64,000 nucleotides of DNA from Apiotrichum sp. Y4204 (Eukaryota; Basidiomycota; Tremellomycetes; Trichosporonales; Trichosporonaceae): the NCBI GenBank assembly GCA_025531455.1, contig JAMYHL010000004.1, positions 930,001 through 994,000 on the forward strand, in the 5' to 3' direction. A model generated the notes under the pieces. The model was not told the origin of the DNA. It worked only from the letters and a program-made list of their open reading frames with translations, and did not search any database. The translations under genes were made by a program, and so were the position numbers. This document shows, in pieces, positions 1 through 11,483 of the stretch (the stretch's first letter is position 1; every line of letters starts with the position of its first letter).

Positions 1-1274
1 AGAACCAATTATTGACCAATTGACCGAGACGGAATGTTGAAAGGACCAAGAAAGAAGGGATGACAATGCGAGCAAGACGTGAACGCATGACGGATCGTTT
101 CGGACGTGAACCAACAAACAACAGCAACCAGAGCGGCAAGAAAACCAAAGGTTAGATTGTGCGACGTTTGTGGTGAGTGGCGAATAGTGTGCAAGTCAAA
201 TGAGCCCGGGACGAGTGTGAAGCGCAGGCGGCAGCAGTTTGACGACAGGGACAGTTGACCACAGGAGAGTTGACCGGAGAGCGGAGACGCCACAGGCGAG
301 TCGCGAACAATGTTGAGAGCCGGAGTATGAATGAAGCGCCAGGAAAGAGAAACCAAAGCACAACACAACAACAACACGGCCACGCACAGAGCGCCCATAT
401 ACAAGGACAACCAAGGCGGACGATTCAAGATGAGCGGAGATTGACGAACACCACAGGTGTAGATGCGAGTGCAGCAGTATCGAAAGTGCAACCAGAGCGA
501 ACAGTCACGGTGAGAGTCGAAAGGCGGGCGAATCGCACAAACGAACCAGCGCACGGAACGCAACGATCAAAACAGTCGGTAAAAAGCACAAGCAGGCCGA
601 ATTTCACCACAGCGGTTTGGACGTTCACAGCAGAATATGCCGAATTGGCGAACCGAGCAGACACAATAGAAGCACAGCAGCGCAACAGGTCAGTCAGTCG
701 ACGCAGCGACAATGGAACAGGCCAAGGTGAAGGGGCGGTGAGTGAGTGATCAGACGAGTGAGGGGAAGGGAGAGTCGGAGGGTGCAAGAAATGGGAGGGG
801 GGAGGGGTAAGAGTCGGGAGAGAGGGAGAAAGAATCGAGGGTAGGTGGGAGTCGGAAGAGGTGCGGGGTCAGCTTAAACTCGCTGAGTGCAATGGGGGGA
901 AGGGACCAACGCACGATCTGAAGCTTCACAGTCTTGCCCTCGAGGTCGATGGTGCGGATCTTGAAGTCGACACCGATAGTGGAGATGTAGCTCTCAGTGT
1001 AGGTGTCGTCGGCGAAACGGAGCAGAAGACACGACTTTCCCACACCAGAGTCACCGATGAGAAGAAGCTGGGCACTCGTCAGCAAATTGTTTCACACCAG
1101 ATGTGCTGCGACTTGTTTCACGTGCCGTCACGCGGGGCGGCTGCAAGGCTCGCCACTCCAAGTCGTAGCCCGGAAGTGCCAATCCAATGCATCCAGGGCG
1201 TCGCCCGTAGGCGGGTTGGATGAGGGGATGCAACGCACCTTGAAGAGGTAGTCGTACTCGGCAGTAGCAGTCAT
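1..1274 (-). CDS. YPT1: Rab-family GTPase Ypt1/Rab1, 5' part only (runs off the left edge)
   Basis: Ypt1/Rab1 controls ER-to-Golgi and early-Golgi traffic as a prenylated membrane GTPase. Exons are complement(915..1067, 1239..1274). They encode [12 protein letters not shown] joined to [13 protein letters not shown] and the next residues of a Rab1 N-terminus: P-loop GDSGVGKS, then the switch I stretch [17 protein letters not shown], ending at KTVKLQI. Intron 1 is 171 nt (donor GTGCGT, acceptor CCCAG) and rejoins the frame exactly. The next donor, GTGCGT at 914, is clear, but the expected WDTAGQERF exon is not found between 914 and 1 on this strand. Either intron 2 is longer than 914 nt and the rest lies outside the window, or this is a 5' fragment. 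Positions 1-914 are pyrimidine-rich on the minus strand and hold no recognisable protein. Identity is secure; completeness is not. Confidence 0.85.
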
Positions 1275-4002
1275 GATGGATGATGATAGTCTAAGGCTGA
1301 GGGAGTGAGAGGGAAGACGATTGGCCGAATGGCGCCGGGATCGATAAGAAGCAAGGGGCGGGAAGCGTGAAGCGTGGAGGGTCCGAGTGGGCGGAAGCGA
1401 CAGCGACCGACAAAGAACAATTGGGGATCGAGACGCAAGTGTGGATGCAAGGCAAGAGCAGATTAATGTGGGCGAGGGAGCAACATGCGAGTTGTGGAAT
1501 GACAAGTTGGGTGGCGTATGGGGGTTGTCGGGCGAGGATTAATGGGCGGTGGCAAGGGAGGGAAGTAACGGCGAGTATTCGGAGTTGGACGCAGTGGGAA
1601 TAATAGACAGCGCGCGCAAAGATGTCAACGAGTATGTATCGGTCGCGAAGGGTGGCGAGGCAGAAGAGAGGTGCTATGTCAGTACAGAGGGGTCATGATG
1701 ACAAAGGATGATGGGCCATGGATGCGTGGCGAACATTGCAAGTGGAGTGCGGGTGGTGAGTGTGACACGTCCCGTTGCCGTCTCCGAGGCATCTTTATCT
1801 CCCACGAGTTGCTTTACTCACGATTAATTAAGACGTAGTCGTGATACAGTTTCGGCCCAGGACAGATGAAGAAAGGAGCGAGTGGGAGACGAGAGAAAGG
1901 GGTGCGGGTGGTTGCCGGGGGGGTGCGCGAGATGGAGGTTGTAGGATGGATGATGGTGAGGAAAGAGTCAAAGGTGGTGTTGGCGCAGGTGGCCAGATGT
2001 GCAATTACAGCAGGCGGCACCAGCTGCACCAGTGGCCAGTGGCCAGTGGAGTGCAGTGCATCATCCAGGGTGACCAGGGGCTTCTCTCGCTGGAGCTGTG
2101 CGCTGGTAGTTGCTGCGCTGTATTGTCGCCGCACTGCGCGTGGCTTGGCTGGCCGCCCCGAGCTCTACGCCCCCCCAGCATCTATCCTGGACAGCGCCGG
2201 AGGCCGGTGGAGGTGGTGCTTCTGGCCTGGGTGCCCACGATCGTCGTGACCCTTTCCAGGGCGACACAGTGTTCTGCGCTCTGGCTGCCCCTTTGCCCAT
2301 CCACGCTAACCCATGCCACCTTCCCCCTCGGCTGGGATGCCGTCACCGTCACTCATGCCGCAGAGTGAAATATCACCCTCACCGGCCCCAACAACTTTCC
2401 CTGCGGAATGACGCAGCTGCCTCGATAAGTGAGCCTGATATTCGTGAATCAGTTGGGGATATTCGGGATTATGACCGTGTGGCGGGCAGGGGGCAGTCTA
2501 CGCGTGGCATTTTGGTTCCATAATTCCATGGCGATCTATCGAGCAAGCTCTGGATCTCGGATCTCCGGATCTTCAGTCCTGACTAGGATCCAAGATCGCC
2601 ATCTGTTTAGTGTGAAGTGGGAGAGATCACCGAGATCCAAGATCAACAATCTACGGGGGATCGAATGATGGACAGCAAGATTGACAGTGTCCCCCTGCCA
2701 CGCCAATCTGGGCAGCGGCGGCTGTCAAGCGATGGACGCGTGATGGAAAGATAGCTGTGTACCGTGTGAGAAAGTTGATACTCTTGAAAGTATGGGTTGA
2801 CGAAGTGAACCCGCTCTTGAATCAGAATCGGGCTCAACGCCAGGCTTACCCAACGACGTAGCGACGTGAGGTGGAGACCCGCCACCTAGTGGGTAGCAAA
2901 GTTTCGCCCTTGGGAACAGGACACCAAGGAATGAATCTCGAATATTATATATCTCGCGTCTCGACACCAGGCGTCCAGCACTTGTGGCTTGTGCGGTGCG
3001 TTTTTATCTCGGCTACGTGAGTGCAATCAGTGATATGTTCAACCAAGAATCAGCCGTACTGCCCATTGCAGCGCATCACGCGCAAGGGCTGGACATGGCG
3101 CTTCGCTCGCTGTACTGGAGCTGTCGAAGAGTGGTGGCAAGCAAGCCCATGAGCAAGGTTAATTGCCCGCGCGACTGTCCGAGACCGGAGAACGCGTCGT
3201 GATTATGTTGGCGCGCAGTTAGTGCGTCATATCGCGCTGTATAGAGTGCTAGGCCCAGATACATATCATTCCTACTCTGGTGCTTTTGAGATTGCGATTT
3301 TGTAATTGTAATGAAAGTGGAGGGGGGCGACGATCGGCTATCTATGGGGAGATACAGGGGTGATATGCGGCAGTGGCAGTAGTAGCAGTAGACGCGACTC
3401 GCCCGCCTGCTCGCCCGATAGCGCGAAATCGGCCGTCAGCCCAGGAAAAAAAATCAACCTACTCGATACACACCATTGCCGTATCCTTGGAAATTGTAAT
3501 CACAATAATAATAAAACGACGACAACGTCCCCCCCTTCCATCTCCACCTGTCTCCCCATTCCCCTTCCCCCTCGACAACGACCGCCGCACCGTGCCAAGT
3601 GGACCTCGATCCTCGACCACCTGCACTATCGACGACGCCACTGCCGGAACGACCCGAGAGCAACGAGCCGGCACGACATCCTACAGCTAAAGGGGGCGTT
3701 TGAACACCTAGTCTTCATCGCGACGAGCCCCGTCGAGCCCAAGCCCTCTGACAGGGACACAAGACCTGGGAATCTGTCAAAGGATATTACACATCACTGT
3801 GTAACCCTCATCGTGGCCGCTGCACGTTGACCTCCGATTCCCATCCCCACCCGGCTCATCCCCATCCCGAACCCATCGGCCGGTACCCCGCGACGCAGAT
3901 ATAAAACGCGCTCCCAAGCTGGACTTGAGGAGTGCCCGTCATCTTCTGGTGTCTACTATCCGCCACAGGTCCTTTACACTCTCCACACGTATCGACCCCA
4001 CC
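1275..4002. other. 2.7-kb divergent intergenic region between YPT1 and SYM1
   Basis: I recognise no gene here. Open frames around 1814-2523 overlap on both strands, are GC-driven and match nothing I know. A GATC-rich patch at about 2555-2650 carries partly inverted copies of GATCTCGG/CCGAGATC-type words. A TATA-like run (attatatat) occurs near 2943. The last ~500 bases before 4003 are C- and T-rich, as in promoter and leader regions elsewhere in this window. Confidence 0.5.
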
Positions 4003-4978
4003 ATGTACTCCACCACCACGGTCGCGGGGCGGGCGAATGTGGTGTCCAGGCTGTGGGCCAGCTACCTCCACAGTCTGAAGGCCCATCCCATGCGCACCAA
4101 GATGGCGACGTCGGGAACCATGTTCTTTGTCGGCGACTGCATCGCGCAGTTTGGCATGGAGGGACGGCAGATTGGCGCACCGCACCCCGAGCCTGGGCAT
4201 GAGGAGGACCCGTCGCTGACGCTACCTTATGACGTGAGTGTTGCATGGCACTGGATGGAAACTGACGACAGCCTATCCGAGCTCTTCGTCTCACAATCTG
4301 TGTGTATCCTGTGCAACGGTCTTTGGGTTCAACTAACATCCTCAGACGGGACAATTGTCTTCGGACCCCTCACGCATTACTGGCACAACCTCATCGACAA
4401 GATCAAGTTCCCGGACCACAAGATCAAGAGTGCGTTGCTGCGCCTAAGGCCACCTCCGAAGTCCACTGACCTCAGCGCTTGGTCTCCGTCTCCTTCTCGA
4501 TCAGGGGGTGTGGGCACCGTTTATCGTTGCCAGTACGTTCTCAAGTGTGTAACATCACCTGACGCCAGTGTTCTGGGGCAGCAACGGCGTTCTCGAGGGC
4601 AAGTCGCCGGGTCAGATCAAGGCCAAGGTGGAGATGGCGTTCCCGCAGGCTTATGCCAACTGTGTCGGTGTATTTGCCCCGACGCAGATTGTCAACTTTA
4701 CGCTCGTACCGCTGCAGCACCGCCTGCTCGTGCAGCAGTCGGTCGGTCTTGGTTGGATGACGTTCCTGTCGTACGTGAACAACATCAACAACAAGCGCCT
4801 CGTCAAGGCTGAAGCCGCGCTCGCCGTGGCGCACGCGCACGCAAACGAGTCCGAGGCGGCCGCTGCCGCCGAGCGCGCCGCCGCCGCTGTGGTCGAGAAG
4901 GTGCGCGCGCGCAAAGCCAAGCTCCAGGACGCGCAGGGCGGTGGTGCGACCGGTGTGGGAACGCGTATGGGCTTCTAA
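4003..4978 (+). CDS. SYM1: Sym1/Mpv17/PMP22-family membrane protein
   Basis: This family comprises small four-helix proteins of the mitochondrial inner membrane (Sym1, Mpv17) or peroxisome (Pxmp2), linked to metabolite permeability and stress tolerance. My exon model is 4003..4233, 4272..4299, 4346..4429, 4476..4532, 4569..4978, giving 269 residues. Landmarks in order are HPMRTKMATSGTMFFVGDCIAQ, the 28-nt microexon encoding PIRALRLTI, YGTIVFGPLTHYW, LDQGVWAPFIVA, LEGKSPGQIKAKV and VNFTLVPLQHRLLVQ. The C-terminus adds a roughly 45-residue Ala/Glu-rich tail, unusual for the family. Introns are 38, 46, 46 and 36 nt. For the last, a second donor 12 nt downstream would leave a 24-nt intron; I prefer GTACGT at 4533, which restores the usual family spacing. 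Mitochondrial rather than peroxisomal location is not decided by the sequence. Confidence 0.85.
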
Positions 4979-5962
4979 GTCGACTGGCGATTCCGCGACG
5001 TGTCGCGTTCCGGGCTACCCGAGTCGCGAGGCGACGTGCATACCTTTCACGGATTCACCCGACATGAGACAACACACCGCCTTACTGCATCCACCTACGA
5101 GACGCCCGCGCAGCACGCAATCTGTCAACTGTGCGCGCACACCCGATAAGCGTCTCCATCTTGCCGCATTTGTAGCCCTGCATTTGTCGTTCTGGCGGCT
5201 ACAAATCCGCACTGCGGGCATTTGTAGTCTCTGGAAGGTGCATTTGTAGAGGGGGCAGGACGACCCTGAGCGGCATCGGCCGAGATACCGGAGACACAGG
5301 CTTGGGTTTCACTGGACTTTCGAACTTTGAGAGATCATGAGAGACCAGCCCCGAGTCGCCACAGGCTTCACTTAACACCATCTACGGCTTAATCCTGCCA
5401 CACCTGTTTTATCTGTTGTTTTAGACGTGACATAGACATTAGATACGTATCTGATAGATGCTAGATATAGCTAGATGCTAGACGATAGATGCTAGAGACT
5501 AGATGATGCCAGAAACCCGATGATAGATGCACAATACGGGGATGAGCATGAAATGGCAAGAGGGGCCATCCCCGCGTCCCCACGTCTGGTCGTAGTGGTG
5601 AGGCAGATGAGAGGCAGCATAGGAGACGGACAGCAGACAGTCGTATGAGTATGAATGCATACACAATGTAAAGCTGCACAGGTGGGAGAGCAAGAAGAGG
5701 AAGGATGCACTCACGGCCAACTAGTCGGTGCCACAGCTCTCAGCAACAATTGAGCCACACTGCCTTAGACGCGTCACTCGGCACCAGCGACGGCAGCGGC
5801 ATCGTCCATTGCGGCCAGCGCTACATGCCACAGGGCCACAGACCACAGTAGCGTGAAGCGTGCACGTGCTTGGCGTCGGGCATGTTGACAAACACAAGAC
5901 ACCTGCATATATGCCTGCAAGACCTTTCCACCTTCTTCACCGTTCTCAACTCTGTGCTTCCA
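4979..5962. other. Intergenic region with short degenerate repeats
   Basis: No gene is seen. Around 5165-5250 the word gcatttgt recurs four times, three of them as gcatttgtag, interspersed with ctacaaat in the opposite sense. Around 5440-5515 the words gatgctaga, gatagatgc and ctagatga form a loose minisatellite. The last 50 bases before 5963 are CT-rich with a TATA-like catatatg, consistent with the leader of the following hydrolase gene. Confidence 0.5.
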
Positions 5963-6913
5963 ATGCCACCTCGCCCCGCGCTCACACGTCACCTCTCAGC
6001 TCATATCCCAGCCCGTGCTGGCCGTGCTCTCTCAACGTACGCGCCTGACCTCCCGCAAGGTGACACGCAGACCCTCTCGCTCCCGGACCGCACCCTCTCG
6101 TTCGCCATCTGGGGAACTGGCCCCGCCTTACTGTATCTCCATGGGTATCCCAGCTCGCGCCTCGAGGGCGCCTCCCTCGTCCCGTTTGCGGCAAAGCACG
6201 GTATCAGCATCATCTGTCCCGACAGGCCGGGGTTCGGCCAGTCCACCCCGCAGCCCGCACGGCGCATCACGGACTGGCCATCGGACGTCGCCCGGCTGCT
6301 GGACCACCTCGGCCTCGACCGCGTAGCTATGCTGGGCGGCTCGGGCGGTGGGCCGTACGCCCTCGCCTGTGCCGTGTCGATGCCCGAGCGGCTCAAGGGC
6401 GTGGGGCTGCTCGCTGCCGCGCCGGCATGGACGCTGGGCACGCAGGACATGCCGTTCGTTTCACGCGTGGGGAAGCTGTGGGCCGAGCAGTCGCCGGGAT
6501 CATTCGCACGTCTCGTGGATGGTGTCGTGGGTGTTGGGCGGTGGGCGATGCACACTGGTGTCGGAGCGAAGCGCCTCGACGCTATGCTTGGGAATGGAGG
6601 GAGTGAGGAGGATAGGGCGGCTGTCCGGAAAGAGGTTGAGCGCTCATTGTTTGAGGGGTTCCGCCAAGGCGGGGCGGAGAGCGCGAGGGAGGCAGCCCTG
6701 CTCTCGTCGGACTGGGGATTCAACCTCGAAGACGTCAAGGTGCCCGTGACGATGTGGCATGGGACGCACGACGCGCGTGCCCCGATACGCATCATGCGCG
6801 ACATGGCGAAACTCATGCCGCACGCGACTCTGGTCGAGATGGAGAGCGGACACTTTGATGTGCCCTGCCTTGAGGAGGTTGTCGCCGCCATGGCGAAGAT
6901 GGCGAAAGCATAG
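5963..6913 (+). CDS. Alpha/beta-hydrolase, probably mitochondrial
   Basis: Single exon, 316 residues. It has the fold of the epoxide-hydrolase/haloalkane-dehalogenase-like branch: oxyanion-loop HGYPSSR, CPDRPGFGQS, the nucleophile elbow GGSGGG (Ser127), an acid in HGTHDARAP (Asp270) and a base in ESGHFDV (His297), so the catalytic triad is intact. The substrate cannot be deduced. I start at ATG 5963, preceded by a CT-rich leader. The first 30 residues are Arg-rich and free of acids, ending RALSTYA, like a cleavable matrix-targeting peptide. An in-frame ATG at 5882 would add 27 residues and bury that leader, so I consider it less likely. The gene is convergent with the DOMON gene at 7693. Confidence 0.8.
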   Translation: MPPRPALTRHLSAHIPARAGRALSTYAPDLPQGDTQTLSLPDRTLSFAIWGTGPALLYLHGYPSSRLEGASLVPFAAKHGISIICPDRPGFGQSTPQPARRITDWPSDVARLLDHLGLDRVAMLGGSGGGPYALACAVSMPERLKGVGLLAAAPAWTLGTQDMPFVSRVGKLWAEQSPGSFARLVDGVVGVGRWAMHTGVGAKRLDAMLGNGGSEEDRAAVRKEVERSLFEGFRQGGAESAREAALLSSDWGFNLEDVKVPVTMWHGTHDARAPIRIMRDMAKLMPHATLVEMESGHFDVPCLEEVVAAMAKMAKA

Positions 6914-7692
6914 GTGTAGAGCGTACCCAACTGTGAGTTATTTCTCCTCATCTGAGCTGAAGGAAACGCTGAATTGCAATCAAAGCTGACCCAGTACAGC
7001 TCTTCCCCACCTGTATATGTACAGCACTTCTCATGTAGCTCTACTCCTGCGACTGCAACTTAACCCATGTCTCTTTCACGCCTGTATGACTATGTGGCAG
7101 TGTCGCTGCTTATTGGCCTTCGGCCCTTGGTAACTGCACACAACAGCGCACGCACTGCCACTCCTTATGCTCCTCGGACTCTGAGAGTGTTTGTTCCCAA
7201 CAGATTCGCTGTTCGCTCCTGCAGAAGGCAGGGAGAAGTGTGCAGTGTACATGTTGTACTCGGACAGTTCGCAAAACCAGACAGAAGAAGGTCAGAAAAA
7301 AAAAAAAAAAGAAAACCAACATTTTTACAAGAAGGAAATACAAGAACAAGAACGAAAGAACCCTATCTCCCAAGCGATATCACTTGCGACCATGCAGTCT
7401 GCAGAGAGGGGCCATCGAAGATTAAAAACAGGATCGAAGATGAAGGTACTGTACGTGGCAGGCCAAAGGCTCGTATGCCAATGACATTCTCGGCAAAGGA
7501 GCTCGTTATTGCGAGAACTTAGTCTCGCCTGACCTGACTCTCTAACTCCCCTCCCCGTCCCCACCATAACAAAGCCCAATGGAAGACATTGCACAAAAGC
7601 CATTGCATAAAGCATTATACACCAATTAAAGCCAAGTTCAAAGTCCCATCACGAGGGGGCCTTGCCGCCCCTCTGAGTATCGTTATTGTCCA
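6914..7692. other. Convergent 3' intergenic region
   Basis: This 779-bp spacer separates the 3' ends of the hydrolase and the DOMON gene. It contains a homopurine/poly-A run near 7290-7330. The small overlapping open frames resemble no protein I know. I see no RNA gene here. Confidence 0.5.
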
Positions 7693-10136
7693 TCAAAATC
7701 GGTTCCTAATCCCTTCCTCAGCACGGGGGAACGCCTCGCCGTCGAGGCCCTCGGGACGCGACGGGCTGGGGGGTATGGGCGGGCCGGTGGGCATCACCGT
7801 CGCGGTGTACCTGGAGGCCGGGGACGGGGACGAGTCCGAGAACTGCGGCGAGCGGAAGTAGTCGGTGTTGAACGTCGTGGTGGAGGTGAGCCCTGCCGCG
7901 CCGAAGGTGAAGTGCTGTCCCTGGCCCGGACGGCGGGGCGGGAGGGGGCTCGTTGTGCGCGTCGCCACCGGCGCGGGGAGGTCAAATTCGCTGAATCCCG
8001 TCGAGCTCGGTACCTCGCTCACGCGCTTGCTCCGGTCCTTGTACTCGCTGTTCCGGGGGTCCGAGCCCGAGCCCTCGTGGCTGCTGTACCATGTGCTTCC
8101 GCGCCCGTTCGAATCGTACTCCTTCCAATAGTCCGAGTCTGGGCGCTCGGCGGCGGCCCGCCGCTCCTCCAGGTAGTACTGATTTGCGAGGGCGACGGCG
8201 CTGCCCCGGAACACTTTTTGGTTCTCCGCGTTCCGCTGGATCTCGCGCTGGCGCGACTCGATGCGGAGCTGCCGCGGGAGCATGAAAACAATGCCGAGGA
8301 TGTAGGCTAGAAGCCACAGCATGACGATTATGCCCCATCCGACGCGGAGGCCGTATGCTGCGACGCCGTGGCCGCGCAGATGCCACTCTGTCATTCCTGG
8401 AGTCAGTATGGATGGAGTTGAGCGACAGGAGAGACGCTTAACACGCTCATATGCGGAAGGGATAACTCGACAGACCCAGTCTCGCTATCGCCGATGAAGA
8501 CCACACTCACCAGTCCAAGCCGCGCCCCATCCGACGGCGACGCATATAATCCCAAATACGACGTGGAGGAAGTTTGACGGCCCGCGCCCGCGCTTAGTGA
8601 CAAAGGTGAAGCGCTTGAGTCGCGGCCCCGGATGGAACCAGTGCGAAAAGACGCCGAGAACGGTCTGGAGGATGATGAGCGCAAACAGCGCCGTCCCAGT
8701 CTTGCGGTGGCGCGTGTCGATCGGACCGCCAAAGCTGCGCGCGACGCCATAAGCGGCACACACGAGCGCGAGCGAGGTCAGGCCCTGGTTGATGGCGTGG
8801 AACTGGAACCACCAGCGGGACGTCGTCAGGCCGCGCGTAATGCGGGGCACGACGACGCCGCCGGGGAGCACCATCATGACCGCGATGGCGCCGCACACGA
8901 TATGCGCGATGAGGACGAATGCCGCGCGGCCATTGGGGCGGACTGTCTTGGAGGAGATTGGGAACGGGGACGGCGCGCGGATGACTGTCCCGTCGTACGC
9001 CTCGTCGAGGTTGAAGAACTCGAGGCCGCGGAACGTGTGCTGGAAGAGATTTGTCGCGGGGTCGTTCTTCCCCGGGTTGGTTGTTGAAAGCGCCCAGATC
9101 ACGCTCGTCTTGTTCTGCCCGTTGGACGGTACGCTGAATGACAGTGCGGTCGTCGAAGAGTTGGAGAACGAGTTGACGGTCTGGATCGTGGCCTGCCGCG
9201 GTGCCGTCACGACTGGGGGTTAGACACTGGTGACCAGCTTCACACCCGCAGATGTGACTCGGTACTCACCGTCAGGCATGTGGTGTGCAGTAGCCTGCCG
9301 CTGGCTGAGGGTGAATGATCCGTCCGCGTTCGGCCACATAATCACGACGGGCGACCCGACTGCGGTCAGCAACCCCGTTCAACGTAAGCTCGACTGATTC
9401 CATGGCCCATGGCACCGTGCGACGCGGGACGTGTACCGCTGATCAGCGGCACACGACCACACGACGCCTGCCACGCCACCAACTCCCCATGCTCTCGACG
9501 CACCCATCTGGCTGCCCCATCCGATCCCGCCCCATCCGAACTCGCCCTGCGGAATATCCTTGACAGGCTGGAACGTATCTGTGTGTGAGTGTGAGCGCAC
9601 GCCGGGAGGCAGCGAGGAGGGAGCGAGACGCGTCGTCCGCGCGTCCGCGCGTCCCAGGGTGGTACCCCTTGACGACGGCGGACGGGGTGGCGTCGCCACG
9701 CCCTGCGCCAGCCGTCATGCGAGTCATGCTTAAGCCTGCACAGCTGCACGCCCGTCCCCACCCCGCGTTTCCATAGCGACCACCTACATGTGTCGACGCC
9801 GTTGTCGCGGAGCGCCTTGATGCACACGATCTGTCGTCAGCACGGGGGTTGCAATCGATGACTGGGTGCCGTAGTGAGGCAGGACTGCTGGGAGCCCGAC
9901 CACGATCTCCGGATCCCAAGGTTCCATCAGAAGGAAAAGAACACGCATCGCGTCGCGAGCAGGCACATGAGGCACTCAGCACCGCAACGTTAAAGCCCAA
10001 GCAACACACACTGCTCGTGTGCGCAAAAATCTTCAGCAAGACTCACCTGGTTACACCTCTCCTGTCCCGTGAGCGCCGCGACGGCTGTGGCGGCGAGCAC
10101 GAGCGCGAGCAGCGCGCGCGCGGGTGATAACAACAT
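7693..10136 (-). CDS. Secreted/membrane DOMON-cytochrome b561 protein
   Basis: Six exons: complement(7693..8396, 8511..9212, 9270..9359, 9504..9578, 9788..9830, 10047..10136), 537 residues. Residues 1-22 form a signal peptide (MLLSPARALLALVLAATAVA). A DOMON haem or sugar-binding domain follows, recognisable by GWGSQM...PVVIMWPNADGSFTLSQRQATAHHMP. The next section has five hydrophobic helices of cytochrome b561 type, with the expected helix histidines in FVLIAHIVC, WFQFHAINQG, DTRHRKTG and SNFLHVVFG. The cytosolic tail of about 170 residues is Arg/Glu- and Ser-rich. Proteins of this architecture are thought to pass electrons across a membrane, for example in ferric reduction; the donor here is unknown. 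Intron phases agree throughout. Introns 1 and 2 (216 and 209 nt) are longer than most here. Confidence 0.85.
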
Positions 10137-11483
10137 TGCCGCAGTGGTTAGATGAGTTGCAAGAGTGTGGGATGGGTGGAATGGAATGGAGATGTCGCAT
10201 CTCATCTCTGCGTCACGCTCGCTGCTGTGGCCATCTGTCCCATGTCCCCTCAGCCCATGTTCTTCATACTCATGCTCTCCATTTTCTCCATGCCATGCTC
10301 CCGACTTGTACTCCATGCTCGTCCTCGACGCGATGCATCCCCTCGCCCCTCAATCCCCCCGGCGCCCAAGCTGATCCCGGGACGCCCTTGCGCCACCGGG
10401 CCCTCGCTGCCCTTGTCAATCACACATCCTGCCTGTACCCCACCCCCTGGTGTAAATTGTATCACGTATCGTCTGCGTCTGGCCGTCTGGCCAGCATGGC
10501 CAGAACCAGAGCATAGAGCACAAAGGCCGTGTGTCCGCATGGCCCGTGGCTCCTTCGGCGTGCAGGGGAGCAGCAGGGCAAGACGCTCGTTACGTTACCG
10601 CGTCGCGCCGGGCGAACAGGAGGCCATGAAACCCACGAGGTCAGGAGGTCTGCTGGCCAGCATCCAGGAGGTCCAGGATCATGAACAATACAGAGTTCCG
10701 AGAAACATTCATAGAGTTCCGGGTCGCGTACTCCTAGGACTCTGCGGGCTGTGGCCTGGGGCTCTAGCTGCAGCTCAACGGGGGGAAGGGCTGATGGTTA
10801 GAGCTCCTAGAGATGGCCACACTCGTGGCTCCTGATGGCGTTCCCGGGAGGCACGCGGGACCGGGTGCCTGCCCTCCACCCTCTTACCTCTCATCTGGTC
10901 CGCGGTTAAACGCTATTGAACTTGAAAGCTTGCACAAGTACGCGCCGCATCACCCTTCGCGGCGCCGGGCGCTTCTCGCTGCACAAAACTCGATGATCTT
11001 TGGACGAACCGGAGATCAACACCGTCCAGAACGGGCAGTCGATAGGGAACAGGTGATCTTCGCTTGCCACTAACCCCCGATACCAGCTCATATAGATCAG
11101 TTTTTCGTGCTCCCGCCGGACCTCCGGAACGCGCGCTCCCTATCAACTCTTGCAGCCCACACAACTTTCCAAGTTCCCATAGACGCAGAGAGCCGGACCC
11201 CACTGCTCAATGTCGGCGCCCTATAATCTTACCCAGAACTAGCCTGCCGTTATACCTGCCGTAACTCGTATTGGTGGCGCACCTTGCTGTTCTCGCCCCT
11301 CTCTGTCAATGTCACGCCCCAGGCTGGAATGTGCGGTTCAGTCCTCTACATGAGAACAAATTTAGGCAATGGTCCTGCAGACCAAAGGCCGCGTCTATGC
11401 AGAACATCATTCAAGGCCCAAGGCTCGCGACCTGCATGGATGGCTGTGGGCCAGTGGGTAGATAGAGTCAAAAACCAAAAACG
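10137..11483. other. Intergenic region between the DOMON gene and tRNA-Gly
   Basis: No gene is recognised in 1.35 kb. The first ~200 bases are the DOMON promoter side. Near 10700 the word agagttccg is repeated 24 bases apart. Other open frames here are short and overlapping. Confidence 0.45.

Noticed and set aside
255..749. Plus-strand open frame of 164 codons inside the YPT1 intron region
   Set aside because: Composition is Arg/Thr/Asn/Gln-rich low complexity, with overlapping frames on the other strand and no domain; it fits a purine-rich non-coding stretch.
1841..2368. Several overlapping GC-rich open frames on both strands
   Set aside because: All three frames and both strands stay open at once, a sign of base composition rather than coding. 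No recognisable motif.
3925..4002. N-terminal extension of SYM1 resembling a mitochondrial leader
   Set aside because: The frame is open but there is no ATG in it (it would begin at TTG), so 4003 is the first possible standard start.
4545..4568. 24-nt intron in SYM1
   Set aside because: An upstream consensus donor at 4533 gives a 36-nt intron, keeps the frame and restores normal family spacing; kept only as an alternative in the findings.
6001..6951. Minus-strand open frame of 316 codons opposite the alpha/beta-hydrolase
   Set aside because: It is the mirror of a strongly coding plus-strand gene with a complete catalytic triad; its own sequence is Arg/Ser/Pro-rich and motif-free.
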